Below the pieces are notes generated by a model that saw only the letters and a list, made by a program, of their open reading frames with translations, searched no databases and was not told the DNA's origin. A DNA stretch of 64,000 nucleotides from the NCBI GenBank assembly GCA_937960785.1, contig CALGOZ010000128.1, forward strand, positions 15,141 to 79,140, in the 5' to 3' direction. Positions 39,076 through 48,057 of the stretch are shown here, one piece after another. Each line of letters starts with the position of its first letter. Within the stretch, counting starts at the first letter, position 1. A program made the position numbers and the translations under genes. Origin of the DNA: an uncultured Pseudogracilibacillus sp. (GTDB lineage Bacteria > Bacillota > Bacilli > Bacillales > Amphibacillaceae).

Positions 39076-40359
39076 ATGAGTTTAAATGACGTATTAGTTA
39101 GTTTAGATATCGGAACATCAGAAATAAAAGTAATTATCGGCGAAGTACTCAATGACTCCCTTAATATAATTGGTGTAGGTACAGCTAAGTCTAATGGATT
39201 AAGAAAAGGTGCAATCGTCGATATTGATGAAACTGTAAAGTCGATTAGAGAAGCTATAGAACAAGCCGAACATATGGTAGATATGTCGATTAGAAATGTT
39301 GTCGTTGCAGTGAATGCAAACCACGTACAACTACATCCTTGTCATGGAGTCGTCGCTGTTCAAAGTGAAGACCGAGAAATCGGCGATGAAGATGTTACTA
39401 GAGTGATAGAAGGAGCTCAAGTAATGTCGATTCCGCCAGAACGAGAAATAATCGACGTAATCCCAAAACAATTTATCGTCGATGGTTTTGATGAAATTAG
39501 CGACCCGCGTGGCATGATTGGTGTTCGCTTAGAAATGGAAGGAACGATTATTACGACATCGAAAACGGTGTTGCATAATGTATTACGCTGTGTAGAAAGG
39601 GCGGGACTACATATTGTCGATGTTGTATTACAACCGTTAGCCTCTGGTTCGATTGCTTTATCGAAAGATGAACGAACTCTTGGTGTCGCTTTAATCGATG
39701 TTGGTGGAGGCTGTACAACGGTCTCCGTCTTTGAAGATAACTTCTTGGCTGCAAGTTCTGTTATACCTCTCGGTGGTGAAAATATAACGAAAGATTTATC
39801 GATTGGTCTACGAACATCGACAGAGGAAGCCGAAGAAATTAAGTTACATTATGGACATGCTTTCTATGAAACTGCTGATGAGGAGGAAACAGTAGAAGTT
39901 TCAATTATTGGTAGTAATGAGAAAAAAACATTTAATCAATTAGAAATTTCTGATATGATTGAAGCAAGACTAGAAGAAATTTTTGAATTATCGATTCGTG
40001 AATTGAGAAGAATGGGTTATCATGAGTTAAGAGGCGGATATGTACTAACAGGCGGAACGATGAAGATGCCTGGTGCCCTCGATTTAGCTCAAGCTGTTTT
40101 TCAAGCGAATGCGCGCATTGCTATACCGGACTATATCGGTGTGCGCGAACCTCAGTATACCGTAGGAATTGGGACAATTCAATTTGCCCATCAAAATGCG
40201 AAGGTACAAGGGAAGGAATTTGGACCGTCGGTTTCCTTAGAGGAACCTTCACCAAACCGAAAACAACAAGAAATACATAAAAATCGACCACAAGAAAATA
40301 GAACGGATGAGCCAAAAAGTTCGAGAGTGGCTAACTTTTTTAAATCATTTTTCGAATAA
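39076..40359 (+). CDS. ftsA: Cell division protein FtsA
   Basis: An actin-like ATPase that tethers FtsZ filaments to the membrane. The 427 residues contain the ATP-binding LDIGTSEIKVIIGE (about 10-23), the SHS2/1C domain, VALIDVGGGCTTVSVF (about 208-223), GGENITKDLS, and YVLTGGTMKMPGA (about 321-333). A C-terminal amphipathic helix SRVANFFKSFFE forms the membrane-targeting sequence. The ATG follows GAGGTG, and ftsZ follows after a 48-nt gap. Confidence 0.96.
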   Translation: MSLNDVLVSLDIGTSEIKVIIGEVLNDSLNIIGVGTAKSNGLRKGAIVDIDETVKSIREAIEQAEHMVDMSIRNVVVAVNANHVQLHPCHGVVAVQSEDREIGDEDVTRVIEGAQVMSIPPEREIIDVIPKQFIVDGFDEISDPRGMIGVRLEMEGTIITTSKTVLHNVLRCVERAGLHIVDVVLQPLASGSIALSKDERTLGVALIDVGGGCTTVSVFEDNFLAASSVIPLGGENITKDLSIGLRTSTEEAEEIKLHYGHAFYETADEEETVEVSIIGSNEKKTFNQLEISDMIEARLEEIFELSIRELRRMGYHELRGGYVLTGGTMKMPGALDLAQAVFQANARIAIPDYIGVREPQYTVGIGTIQFAHQNAKVQGKEFGPSVSLEEPSPNRKQQEIHKNRPQENRTDEPKSSRVANFFKSFFE

Positions 40360-40407
40360 AATTATGTACGGGCGATAGTATAGCGCTTGGATTTAGGAGG
40401 ACAAACA

Positions 40408-41523
40408 ATGTTAGAATTCGATACTAGTATGGATCAACTAGCTACGATAAAAGTAATTGGAGTAGGCGGTGGCGGTAATAACGCAGTGAATCGAATGATT
40501 GAGCACGGTGTAGAAGGTGTAGAGTTTATTGCAGTGAACACCGACGCTCAAGCATTAAATTTATCAAAAGCAGAAACGAAATTACAAATTGGTGAAAAAT
40601 TAACTCGTGGACTTGGAGCTGGAGCAAATCCAGAAATCGGTAAAAAGGCAGCCGAAGAAAGTCGCGAACAAATTGAAGAAGTGTTAAAAGGTGCCGATAT
40701 GGTCTTTGTTACAGCTGGTAAGGGTGGCGGAACGGGGACTGGAGCAGCACCTGTAATCGCCGAAATTGCAAAAGAAGTCGGTGCGCTCACCGTCGGCGTC
40801 GTCACTCGTCCGTTCTCCTTTGAAGGAATTCGTCGTCAAAGACAAGCAAAGGCCGGAATTGAATCATTAAAAGAATGTGTCGATACGTTGATTGTTATAC
40901 CGAATGATCGACTGTTAGAAATAGTCGACAAAAACACACCAATGTTAGAAGCCTTCCGAGAAGCAGACAATGTGTTGCGTCAAGGTGTCCAAGGTATTTC
41001 GGACTTAATTGCAAAACCAGGGCTTATTAACGTCGACTTTGCCGATGTCAAGACGATTATGTCTAATAAAGGATCTGCTCTTATGGGGATTGGAGTTGCT
41101 TCAGGGGAAAACCGTGCTGTTGAAGCTGCAAAAAAGGCAATCTCATCTCCTTTATTAGAAACATCAATCGATGGGGCAAAAGGTGTGTTAATGAATATCT
41201 CAGGTGGCCCGAGCTTGAGTTTATTCGAAGTTCAAGAAGCAGCAGATTTAGTTACATCAGCAGCTGATGAAGACGTAAATGTCATTTTTGGTAACGTTAT
41301 TAACGAAAATCTAAAAGACGAAGTAGTCGTTACCGTAATTGCAACTGGTTTTGACGATACAAAAGAACGGCCGACAAAACGAGTAACTCCGTTGAAAAAC
41401 GTAAATGAAACTGAAGAAGTTAGTGGAACTCGTCGCAAGGATGAGTCACCGGTTGATCCATTTCACGATGAAGAAACGTTAGATATCCCGACGTTTTTAA
41501 GAAACCGTAATCGAAATCGTTAA
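40408..41523 (+). CDS. ftsZ: Cell division GTPase FtsZ
   Basis: The tubulin-like GTPase that forms the Z ring. The 371 residues contain the tubulin signature [16 protein letters not shown] (about 103-118), VIPNDRLLE, and [11 protein letters not shown] (T7 loop, about 205-215). The C-terminal [13 protein letters not shown] tail binds FtsA and SepF. The ATG at 40408 follows TAGGAGG with 6-nt spacing; the upstream in-frame TTG at 40387 is not supported. A long hairpin terminator follows. Confidence 0.98.
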   Translation: MLEFDTSMDQLATIKVIGVGGGGNNAVNRMIEHGVEGVEFIAVNTDAQALNLSKAETKLQIGEKLTRGLGAGANPEIGKKAAEESREQIEEVLKGADMVFVTAGKGGGTGTGAAPVIAEIAKEVGALTVGVVTRPFSFEGIRRQRQAKAGIESLKECVDTLIVIPNDRLLEIVDKNTPMLEAFREADNVLRQGVQGISDLIAKPGLINVDFADVKTIMSNKGSALMGIGVASGENRAVEAAKKAISSPLLETSIDGAKGVLMNISGGPSLSLFEVQEAADLVTSAADEDVNVIFGNVINENLKDEVVVTVIATGFDDTKERPTKRVTPLKNVNETEEVSGTRRKDESPVDPFHDEETLDIPTFLRNRNRNR

Positions 41524-41578
41524 TCTTAAGATGTGAAAATATCTATTAAATTATATTTGAAATAAAACAATTTAATAA

Positions 41579-41662
41579 GAATCGTCGAAGCTTTATATTC
41601 GTATTTGTTTGTAACTAAGAAACCAAACAAACGATATAGGGTTTCGACGATTTTTTTTATTT
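41579..41662 (+). terminator. Long hairpin terminator after ftsZ
   Basis: A stem of roughly 25 imperfect pairs: AATCGTCGAA...CGTATTTGTTTG pairs with AAACAAACGATAT...TTCGACGATT, followed by T8. It separates the dcw cluster from the spoIIGA operon. Confidence 0.85.
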
Positions 41663-41783
41663 TTAATATAAAGTCAAAAGCTGTCTAAAACGGATAAAGT
41701 TGTTTCAGTAAAAAACGACAACGTTTTTTTAAAAGATACGCTATAGTGCTTGGTACCATGATTAATTCGGAGGGAAAATTTAT
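41663..41783 (+). promoter_or_regulatory. Promoter region of the spoIIGA-sigE operon
   Basis: In B. subtilis this operon has a Spo0A-activated sigma-A promoter with widely spaced boxes. Here a TATAGT box (41742-41747) and two Spo0A-box-like words (TGTCTAA at 41682-41688; reverse-strand TTGTCGT at 41715-41721) are visible, each with one or two mismatches. Weak assignment. Confidence 0.3.
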
Positions 41784-42707
41784 GTGACGATTTATTTAGA
41801 CTTTCTGTTGCTGTTTACCTTTTTATGTAATGGAGCAATTTTATACCTCGTAATTTACGTAATGAAACAAAAGCGTCCTATACGTTATTTGTTTTTTGGA
41901 ACTATATTAGCGACAATTTATGTACCTATTATTATTTACTTTCCTAACTCATTTTTAAATACAGTTATTGGAAAAATGATTTATTCTATCGTAATTATTT
42001 TAGTAACGATAGGGCGTACGTCTTTATCACGTTTACTGAAAACAATTATTACCTTTTACGTCATCTCCTTTGTTACCGGTGGATTTTTATTAAGTATTCA
42101 TTATATGATCGCACAATCTAAGAAAACCTTTTTTGACACATTGTTACTGTATACGCGAAATATTTACGGTGATGAAATTAGTTTATTGCTTCTAGTTTTA
42201 GGTTTTCCATTCATTCTTTGGCTTATTAAAATTTGGTCAGATAAATTTATTTTAGATTCTTTTAAAGTAAAACAAAGCTACAAAGTAAAAGTGTTCTGGA
42301 ACGATTGTTTATATGAGGCGGAAGCCTTTTTAGATAGTGGAAATGAATTAGTCGATCCTTTAACGAATCGACCGGTCATTATTTGTGATTCAACCTTTAT
42401 GAGAAATTTTTTTCACGAAGAAGATTGGCGTCAAATAGAAAAGGCGATTATTGAGCGGAATATAACAATAATTCCTCAACCGTTTATTAAATCCTTTCAT
42501 ACTATCCCTTATACGACGGTAGCAGGAGAAGACCAATTGCTTGCGATTAAACCGGACAAACTTGAAATTATTACAGATCAGTTTCGTATATGTACGAAAC
42601 GAGTTTTTATCGGAATTCAATTAGGAAGATTAGCAATAGGTGAATACCATTGCTTATTACATCCTCAGATCGTGACGTTAGAAAAAGTAGAATCTGTTCT
42701 TTCTTAA
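41784..42707 (+). CDS. spoIIGA: Sporulation sigma-E processing protease SpoIIGA
   Basis: A 307-residue protein with five membrane helices in the N-terminal half (about 1-150) and a cytoplasmic aspartic-protease-like C-terminal half. The catalytic motif is EAFLDSGNELVDP (DSG, near residue 185). It cleaves pro-sigma-E in the mother cell after a signal from SpoIIR. It starts with GTG about 10 nt after GGAGGG; an ATG at 41781 is followed at once by a stop. Its substrate gene sigE is next. Confidence 0.92.
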   Translation: MTIYLDFLLLFTFLCNGAILYLVIYVMKQKRPIRYLFFGTILATIYVPIIIYFPNSFLNTVIGKMIYSIVIILVTIGRTSLSRLLKTIITFYVISFVTGGFLLSIHYMIAQSKKTFFDTLLLYTRNIYGDEISLLLLVLGFPFILWLIKIWSDKFILDSFKVKQSYKVKVFWNDCLYEAEAFLDSGNELVDPLTNRPVIICDSTFMRNFFHEEDWRQIEKAIIERNITIIPQPFIKSFHTIPYTTVAGEDQLLAIKPDKLEIITDQFRICTKRVFIGIQLGRLAIGEYHCLLHPQIVTLEKVESVLS

Positions 42708-42750
42708 TTAGATATCATTCAAAGGAATAATTTAAAAAGGAGAATGTATC

Positions 42751-43458
42751 GTGAATAAACTTCGTCAACTTGTCTATAAGTTAATGCGTAAATTAGGGTT
42801 AAAAAAAGATGCCGTTTATTATATCGGGAGCAAAACTGCTTTACCAGCTCCTTTAGATGAAGAAGAAGAGAAGCGTCTCGTTAACTTGTTACCTTCTGGA
42901 GATAAGGAAGCACGAGCAACATTGATCGAGCACAATTTGAGGCTTGTCGTTTATATTGCAAGAAAGTTTGAAAATACCGGTATTCATATCGAAGATTTAA
43001 TTAGTATCGGCTCAATAGGGTTAATTAAAGCGGTAAATACGTTCAATCCCGAGAAAAAAATTAAATTAGCAACGTATGCTTCACGTTGTATTGAAAATGA
43101 AATATTAATGTATTTACGTAAGACGAGTCGTGAGAAGGCTGAAGTATCGTTAGACGAACCATTAAATATCGATTGGGATGGTAACGAACTCCTTTTATCC
43201 GATGTTCTTGGCACGGATGAAGATATTATTACCCGAGATTTGGATTTAAAGGTCGATAAACAGTTACTTTTAGAAGCATTATCAACTTTAAAAGGTCGCG
43301 AGAAAAAAATAATGGAACTTCGCTTCGGCTTAGTCGGGGAAGAAGGGAAGACTCAAAAAGATGTTGCAGAACTATTAGGAATCTCGCAGTCGTATATTTC
43401 CCGTCTAGAAAAAAAGATACTCCGACATTTACAAAAGGAATTTGAAAAAATGGTATAA
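42751..43458 (+). CDS. sigE: RNA polymerase sporulation sigma factor SigE (pro-sigma-E)
   Basis: A 235-residue sigma-70 family factor that drives early mother-cell gene expression. It has a basic, amphipathic N-terminal pro-sequence (about the first 20-25 residues, [17 protein letters not shown]) followed by the cleavage-site region DAVYYIG. Region 2 is [16 protein letters not shown]...[14 protein letters not shown]; region 4 has the helix-turn-helix [20 protein letters not shown]. It starts with GTG after AAAGGAGA. Confidence 0.96.
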   Translation: MNKLRQLVYKLMRKLGLKKDAVYYIGSKTALPAPLDEEEEKRLVNLLPSGDKEARATLIEHNLRLVVYIARKFENTGIHIEDLISIGSIGLIKAVNTFNPEKKIKLATYASRCIENEILMYLRKTSREKAEVSLDEPLNIDWDGNELLLSDVLGTDEDIITRDLDLKVDKQLLLEALSTLKGREKKIMELRFGLVGEEGKTQKDVAELLGISQSYISRLEKKILRHLQKEFEKMV

Positions 43459-43523
43459 CTAAATAGGCATATGACGTATATGCAAAGGGAATTTATACAT
43501 CCATTTTGTGGCAACAAATCTGT

Positions 43524-43553
43524 GCATAAAACAAAATCCTTCCGGAAATACTT
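43524..43553 (+). promoter_or_regulatory. Sigma-F-type promoter for sigG
   Basis: GCATA (43524-43528), a 15-nt spacer and GGAAATACTT (43544-43553) match the forespore sigma-F consensus (GYWTA and GGNNANANTW) at every fixed base. It lies 35 nt before the sigG start. In B. subtilis sigG is first transcribed by sigma-F. Confidence 0.7.
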
Positions 43554-43587
43554 ACACGTGAAGTATGACATCTTAGGAGGGGTAAAT

Positions 43588-44373
43588 TTGATCAAAACAA
43601 AGGTTGACCTTTGCGGTGTAGATACGTCAAAATTGCCAGTGTTGAAAAATGAGGAGATGCGAGTACTCTTCAAAAAAATAGTTCGAAACGAAGATGTACA
43701 GACATCCCGAGAAAAACTAGTCAATGGTAATTTACGATTAGTCTTAAGTGTCATTCAACGTTTTAATCATCGGGGTGAAAATGCCGATGATTTGTTTCAA
43801 GTCGGATGCATTGGATTAATGAAATCAATCGATAACTTCGATTTAAAACATAATGTACGTTTTTCAACTTATGCGGTACCGATGATTATTGGTGAAATAA
43901 AAAGATATTTGCGAGATAATAATCCAATTCGTGTTTCAAGATCCTTACGTGATACAGCCTACAAAGCATTACGCGTCCGTGAAAAGTTAATTAATAAAAC
44001 GCAAAAAGAGCCAACACCAAAGGAAATTGCAGAAGAAATGGGAATACCTCAAGAAGATGTTGTTTATGCGATCGATGCAATCCAAGATCCAGTCTCTTTA
44101 TTTGAACCTATTTATCAGGATGGTGGAGAACCGATTTATGTCCTTGATCAAGTAAGTGATGAGAAAATAACCGATGAAAGTTGGGACGATTACCTCTCAT
44201 TAAAAGAAGGAATGTATCAATTAAATCCCCGGGAGAAATTAATTTTAAAAAAGCGGTTTTATCAAGGTAAAACTCAAATGGAAGTTGCTGAAGAAATTGG
44301 TATTTCCCAAGCGCAAGTGTCGCGCTTAGAAAAAGCAGCAATTGAACAAATGAGTAATGATATGTTTACATAA
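43588..44373 (+). CDS. sigG: RNA polymerase late forespore sigma factor SigG
   Basis: A 261-residue sigma factor for late forespore genes. The N terminus carries the conserved VDLCGVDTSKLPVLKNEEM block, region 2 the DDLFQVGCIGLMKSIDNFD segment, and region 4 the TQMEVAEEIGISQAQVSRLEKAA helix-turn-helix. The TTG at 43588 is 7 nt after TTAGGAGGGG and gives the same length as B. subtilis SigG; the longer reading frame from 43471 would run through the promoter. Confidence 0.95.
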   Translation: MIKTKVDLCGVDTSKLPVLKNEEMRVLFKKIVRNEDVQTSREKLVNGNLRLVLSVIQRFNHRGENADDLFQVGCIGLMKSIDNFDLKHNVRFSTYAVPMIIGEIKRYLRDNNPIRVSRSLRDTAYKALRVREKLINKTQKEPTPKEIAEEMGIPQEDVVYAIDAIQDPVSLFEPIYQDGGEPIYVLDQVSDEKITDESWDDYLSLKEGMYQLNPREKLILKKRFYQGKTQMEVAEEIGISQAQVSRLEKAAIEQMSNDMFT

Positions 44374-44418
44374 AGAAAAAATGTGTAAACGATTTGTCTT
44401 TATAGTATTACTATTCAA

Positions 44419-44464
44419 GCCTTAATGTTCAGATATTTCTGAATATTAAGGCCCCTTTAATTTT
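44419..44464 (+). terminator. Terminator after sigG
   Basis: GCCTTAATGTTCAGA / TCTGAATATTAAGGC, a 15-bp stem with one mismatch and a 4-nt loop, followed by a C/T-rich tail. Confidence 0.75.
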
Positions 44465-44528
44465 CCAATGAATAATCGTTAAATTTAAAGTTTCTACATA
44501 TGTATACAATAAGGGTGGTGTCATAAAA

Positions 44529-44810
44529 GTGATTACATTATCTGAACTGCAAATTAAAGAAGTAGTCATCTTAGAGACGGGCCGTAGAGTCGGCTTTATT
44601 CAAGATTTTGAAATTGATGAAAAGTCAGGGCGTATAACAGCCTTTGTCGTTGCTACGAGACAGATACGAGGCAACTTATTTAATCGTATAAGCGAGACGA
44701 TTGTTCCTTGGGAGCAAATCGTAACAATCGGTGATGATTTTATATTAATTCATGATGAAGTTTCCCAAACCTCTATGGAAAAGAAAGAAAAATCGAAAGA
44801 GAAAGAATGA
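44529..44810 (+). CDS. ylmC: YlmC/YmxH family PRC-barrel sporulation protein
   Basis: A 93-residue PRC-barrel-like protein of the YlmC/YmxH family: SELQIKEVVILETGRRVGFIQDFEID (about 4-29) and a VPWEQIVTIGDDFILI segment near 60-75. The family is restricted mainly to spore formers; its role is unknown. It starts with GTG after GGGTGGTG. In B. subtilis ylmD follows, but here the next gene is ylmE. Confidence 0.82.
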   Translation: MITLSELQIKEVVILETGRRVGFIQDFEIDEKSGRITAFVVATRQIRGNLFNRISETIVPWEQIVTIGDDFILIHDEVSQTSMEKKEKSKEKE

Positions 44811-44880
44811 CGAAATAAAAAAATATGTTAAAATGTATAGAAGAAGATTAATCGTAGTCGAATAGGGGAGATTGTTGTAG

Positions 44881-45552
44881 ATGAGTATTCAAGACAATTT
44901 AGCAACACTGAAAGACAGAATCGAGAAAGCTTGTGAAAGGGTAGACCGGGACCCTGAAGAGATTACAATAATCGGTGTGACAAAATATGTATCAAACGAA
45001 CGGGCAAAAGAATTACTTGAGGCTGGGATTGTCGATATCGGTGAAAATCGTACCGAAGAAATGTTAGAAAAATATGACGCGATTGGTGATGATGCGAATT
45101 GGCATTTTATCGGAACGTTGCAATCCCGGAAAGTAAGGGATATAATTGGTAAAGTCAAGATGATTCATTCATTAGAAAGGGAATCGGTAGCAAGACAAAT
45201 TAACAATCGATCCGATGAAGTAATTCCTTGCTTCGTACAAGTAAATGTAAGCGGTGAAGAAACGAAGCACGGACTAACCCCTGATGAAGTAGAAGACTTT
45301 ATCCAAACGTTAGCACCTTATGAAAAGGTGAAAGTCGTCGGATTGATGACGATGGCCCCACATACAGATGATGAGGAAGAAATCCGAGATGTTTTCCGCC
45401 AGTTGCGGACACTTCGTGATGATATTAAGGAGAAAGGCTATCTTCACGCACCGTGCGATTATTTATCGATGGGGATGAGCAATGACTTTGAAATTGCAAT
45501 TGAAGAAGGAGCAACCCACCTACGGATCGGTTCCATCTTAGTAGGCTCCTAA
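44881..45552 (+). CDS. ylmE: YggS/YlmE-type pyridoxal-phosphate homeostasis protein
   Basis: A 223-residue PLP-binding TIM barrel of the YggS/PROSC family, which buffers PLP and affects amino-acid metabolism. The PLP Lys lies in IIGVTKYV (about 31-38); GIVDIGENR and the C-terminal LSMGMSNDFEIAIEEGATHLRIGS are family landmarks. The ATG follows GGGGAG. The B. subtilis orthologue precedes sepF (ylmF), as here. Confidence 0.92.
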   Translation: MSIQDNLATLKDRIEKACERVDRDPEEITIIGVTKYVSNERAKELLEAGIVDIGENRTEEMLEKYDAIGDDANWHFIGTLQSRKVRDIIGKVKMIHSLERESVARQINNRSDEVIPCFVQVNVSGEETKHGLTPDEVEDFIQTLAPYEKVKVVGLMTMAPHTDDEEEIRDVFRQLRTLRDDIKEKGYLHAPCDYLSMGMSNDFEIAIEEGATHLRIGSILVGS

Positions 45553-45579
45553 CCTTTATATAATAAAGAGGTGAGCGTA

Positions 45580-46002
45580 ATGAGCTTTAGAGAAAAATTA
45601 AAAAATTTTTTCAACACCGAGGAGGAATACGAATACGTTGAGGAAGTAGATGTAGAAGAGTCTAATGTTCCGGGCTTATCTCAACGTAATCAGCAGCCAA
45701 ATGTCGTTAATTTAACAAAGATTGAAACATCAACAGCAAAAGTAACGTTGTATGAACCACGGTCTTATCATGAAGTACAAGAGATTGCAGATAACCTTTT
45801 GAATAAACGTTCCGTCGTTATTAATTTACACCAAGTCGACCGTCAGCAGGCAAAACGAATCGTCGATTTTTTAAGTGGCACTGTATATGCAATTAAAGGT
45901 GACATTCAGAAGTTGGGACTCTCAACTTTTTTATGCACACCAGAAAATGTTGAAGTAACTGGGGAGATATCTGTAGATACGTTCGATGAAGATGAGTTTT
46001 AA
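45580..46002 (+). CDS. sepF: Cell division protein SepF
   Basis: A 140-residue FtsZ-binding membrane anchor. It has an N-terminal amphipathic helix ([11 protein letters not shown]), an acidic linker, and the C-terminal DUF552 core (about 45-130) with [17 protein letters not shown] and [17 protein letters not shown]. It curves the membrane and bundles FtsZ filaments; partly redundant with FtsA. The ATG at 45580 is 7 nt after AGAGGTGA; the GTG at 45571 is part of that site. Confidence 0.94.
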   Translation: MSFREKLKNFFNTEEEYEYVEEVDVEESNVPGLSQRNQQPNVVNLTKIETSTAKVTLYEPRSYHEVQEIADNLLNKRSVVINLHQVDRQQAKRIVDFLSGTVYAIKGDIQKLGLSTFLCTPENVEVTGEISVDTFDEDEF

Positions 46003-46018
46003 AAGGTGGTAAATAAAG

Positions 46019-46300
46019 ATGCAATTAATTTTAGGTTTATTGTTGCAACTAATTTATATTTATGGATACTTAATCATTATTTATATTTTAATGTCATGGT
46101 TTCCGGGAGCGCGGGAGTCTCAGTTTGGTTATTTTTTAGGGAGAATTGTTGAACCTTTTCTTGAGCCGTTTCGTCGGATTATTCCGCCGATCGGTGGAAT
46201 GATTGATATTTCTCCAATCGTTGCTCTTTTAGTTTTACGTTTTTTAGTTCCACGTGGATTAATTGAAATTTTTTCAATGCTTGAAAGCTTTTTAGGGTGA
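46019..46300 (+). CDS. ylmG: YggT/YlmG family membrane protein
   Basis: A 93-residue protein with two membrane segments (about 4-24 and 60-83) flanking the YggT motif [30 protein letters not shown]. Family members are linked to division or membrane-protein homeostasis and occur next to sepF in Gram-positives and cyanobacteria. The ATG follows AAGGTGG. Specific function unknown. Confidence 0.87.
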   Translation: MQLILGLLLQLIYIYGYLIIIYILMSWFPGARESQFGYFLGRIVEPFLEPFRRIIPPIGGMIDISPIVALLVLRFLVPRGLIEIFSMLESFLG

Positions 46301-46304
46301 TAAA

Positions 46305-47081
46305 GTGCCAATTTACCAACACTTTCGTGAAAATGAACATCCTTTTATCGATCGAGTCCTCGATTGGAAGGTTCAAGTAGAAAACCAATTTATCATCTAT
46401 GTAACAGAGTTTTTAAATCCACGGGAACGCGAGATAGTACGTTATGTAATCGGTGAACAAAATGCTGAAATAGACGTTTCTTTTTTCGGTGGTGTCGACA
46501 AAGCGGAACGACAACGAGCAGTGATTGCACCGTACTTTATTCCGATTGAAACTGAACATTTTGAATTAGTCGGCCTTGAAGCGACTTATCCGAGTAAATT
46601 TATAACATTAACCCATCGCGATGTGCTCGGTGCATTCACGTCGTTAGGAATCGATCGCAAAATGGTTGGTGATATTTTTGTACATCCGGATCGCATACAT
46701 CTCATAACGACGGAAACGTTCAAAGATTACATTGTACAACAGTTAACGAATATAAAAAGTACATCTGTGTCTTTCCATGAGCTTCCATTATCTTCGATAG
46801 AGAAAATCGAAGCACAATGGAAAAAGCAAAATTACACTGTTAGTTCGTTACGTCTCGACGTCGTTGTGCGAACGGTTTATCATTTATCGCGAAAAAATGC
46901 TAGTCGTTTAATCGAAGCAGAGCGAGTACATTTAAATTACCGACTCGAGACAAATCCTGCGACAACTTTAGAAATAGGTGACTTGCTTTCCGTCCGAGGT
47001 TATGGTCGTTGTAAACTGATTGATCATAGAGGAAAGACGAGAAAAGATAAAATAAGACTTTTAGTAGCTCATTTAACGTAA
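46305..47081 (+). CDS. ylmH: YlmH-type S4-domain RNA-binding protein
   Basis: A 258-residue protein with an N-terminal YlmH domain (about 1-165) and a C-terminal S4 RNA-binding domain (about 180-245; VYHLSRKNASRLIEAERVHLNYR). YlmH in B. subtilis binds the 50S subunit and takes part in rescue of stalled ribosomes. It starts with GTG 4 nt after ylmG. The ylmC-ylmH genes together link division and ribosome functions ahead of divIVA. Confidence 0.88.
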   Translation: MPIYQHFRENEHPFIDRVLDWKVQVENQFIIYVTEFLNPREREIVRYVIGEQNAEIDVSFFGGVDKAERQRAVIAPYFIPIETEHFELVGLEATYPSKFITLTHRDVLGAFTSLGIDRKMVGDIFVHPDRIHLITTETFKDYIVQQLTNIKSTSVSFHELPLSSIEKIEAQWKKQNYTVSSLRLDVVVRTVYHLSRKNASRLIEAERVHLNYRLETNPATTLEIGDLLSVRGYGRCKLIDHRGKTRKDKIRLLVAHLT

Positions 47082-47168
47082 ATAAAGTAGAAAATTATCA
47101 AAAAATCATATATGATAATACATAATTAAGATGCGATAACGGTTCAAACTGTTCAGGGGGTGTTTTTT

Positions 47169-47675
47169 GTGGCGCTGTCACCATTAGATATCCATAATAA
47201 AGAGTTTAGTCGAGGCTTTCGTGGATATAATGAAGATGAGGTTAACGATTTTTTAGATCAAATTATTAAGGATTATGAGCTCGTCCTAAGGGAAAATAAA
47301 CAGATGAAACAAGAAATTGAGGAATTAAACGAACGAATAGAACATTTCGGTAATATTGAAGATTCGTTAAACAAATCCCTCATCATTGCTCAAGAAACGG
47401 CGGACGAATTGAAAGCAAATGCGCAAAAAGAAGCGAAGTTAATTATTAAAGAAGCAGAAAAAAATGCAGATCGAATTATAAACGAAGCCTTAGCCGAATC
47501 GAGAAAAATTTCAATCGCAGCTGAGGACGTTCGAAAGCAGACGAAAGTCTTTAGAACTCGATTGAAAATGTTAATCGAAGCTCAGCTTGATATGATCAAT
47601 AGTAACGATTGGGAAGACTTTCTTCAAATGATGAATGAAGCAGATATCGGCGATGAAGAAGTTGAAGTTGAATAA
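47169..47675 (+). CDS. divIVA: Cell division/polarity protein DivIVA
   Basis: A 168-residue coiled-coil protein that senses negative membrane curvature and recruits MinJ/MinCD and RacA. The N-terminal membrane-binding domain LSPLDIHNKEFSRGFRGYNEDEVNDFLDQI is followed by two coiled coils (about 35-60 and 65-140). The GTG at 47169 is 8 nt after AGGGGG, giving an MALSPLDI start like that of B. subtilis; the GTG at 47160 overlaps the ribosome site. Confidence 0.94.
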   Translation: MALSPLDIHNKEFSRGFRGYNEDEVNDFLDQIIKDYELVLRENKQMKQEIEELNERIEHFGNIEDSLNKSLIIAQETADELKANAQKEAKLIIKEAEKNADRIINEALAESRKISIAAEDVRKQTKVFRTRLKMLIEAQLDMINSNDWEDFLQMMNEADIGDEEVEVE

Positions 47676-47707
47676 ATATTAATTTATTTAAGTATGTATA
47701 AATTATA

Positions 47708-47716
47708 TGCTATAAT
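47708..47716 (+). promoter_or_regulatory. Extended -10 promoter of ileS
   Basis: TGCTATAAT at 47708-47716 is a perfect -10 box with the TGN extension; the -35 region is poor. It lies directly upstream of the T-box leader. Confidence 0.55.
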
Positions 47717-47723
47717 AAAGTAA

Positions 47724-47980
47724 CGTTACATATAAAGAAATGCAAAGAAGGAAAGAGTATAAAAGAAACGAAACCATAAAAGCGAGTTAGGAACTGGTGG
47801 GAGCCTAATATGGTTCTTCTTTTAGAAAATCATTCCGGAGCAGCCGTTTGAACGAATAGTAGAACAGGACGGGTTATTCACGTTATGAATAGTTAAGTGA
47901 ATGTTTGTAGAAGACATTTATAAGGGTGGTACCGCGGGAGTCCTCGTCCCTTTAGGGATTTAGAGGATTTTTTTATTTTA
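47724..47980 (+). ncRNA. T-box leader (tRNA-Ile responsive) of ileS
   Basis: A riboswitch that reads uncharged tRNA to decide between termination and read-through. Seen in order: the stem I distal element GGTGGGAGCC (47796-47805), a likely ATC (Ile) specifier at 47829-47831 just before ATTCCGGAGC, the conserved T-box AAGGGTGGTACCGCGGG (47922-47938) complementary to the tRNA acceptor end, and the terminator stem TCCTCGTCCC / GGGATTTAGAGGA with T7 (47941-47975). Gene context (ileS) agrees with the Ile specifier. Exact 5' end not determined. Confidence 0.92.
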
Positions 47981-48057
47981 TTATTTCCATTTTTTTAAAT
48001 AAAACGATACACTTAAAAATCAGAAAGATGGCACAATTTAAAGGAGGATTTATGTCT

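Noticed and set aside
43471..43587. Longer N-terminal extension of SigG
   Set aside because: It would be translated from sequence lying across the sigma-F promoter and lacks a ribosome site; the TTG at 43588 fits the family.
43353..43754. Minus-strand ORF of 133 codons spanning the sigE-sigG junction
   Set aside because: It is antisense to both sigma factor genes and covers the sigma-F promoter; no family resemblance.
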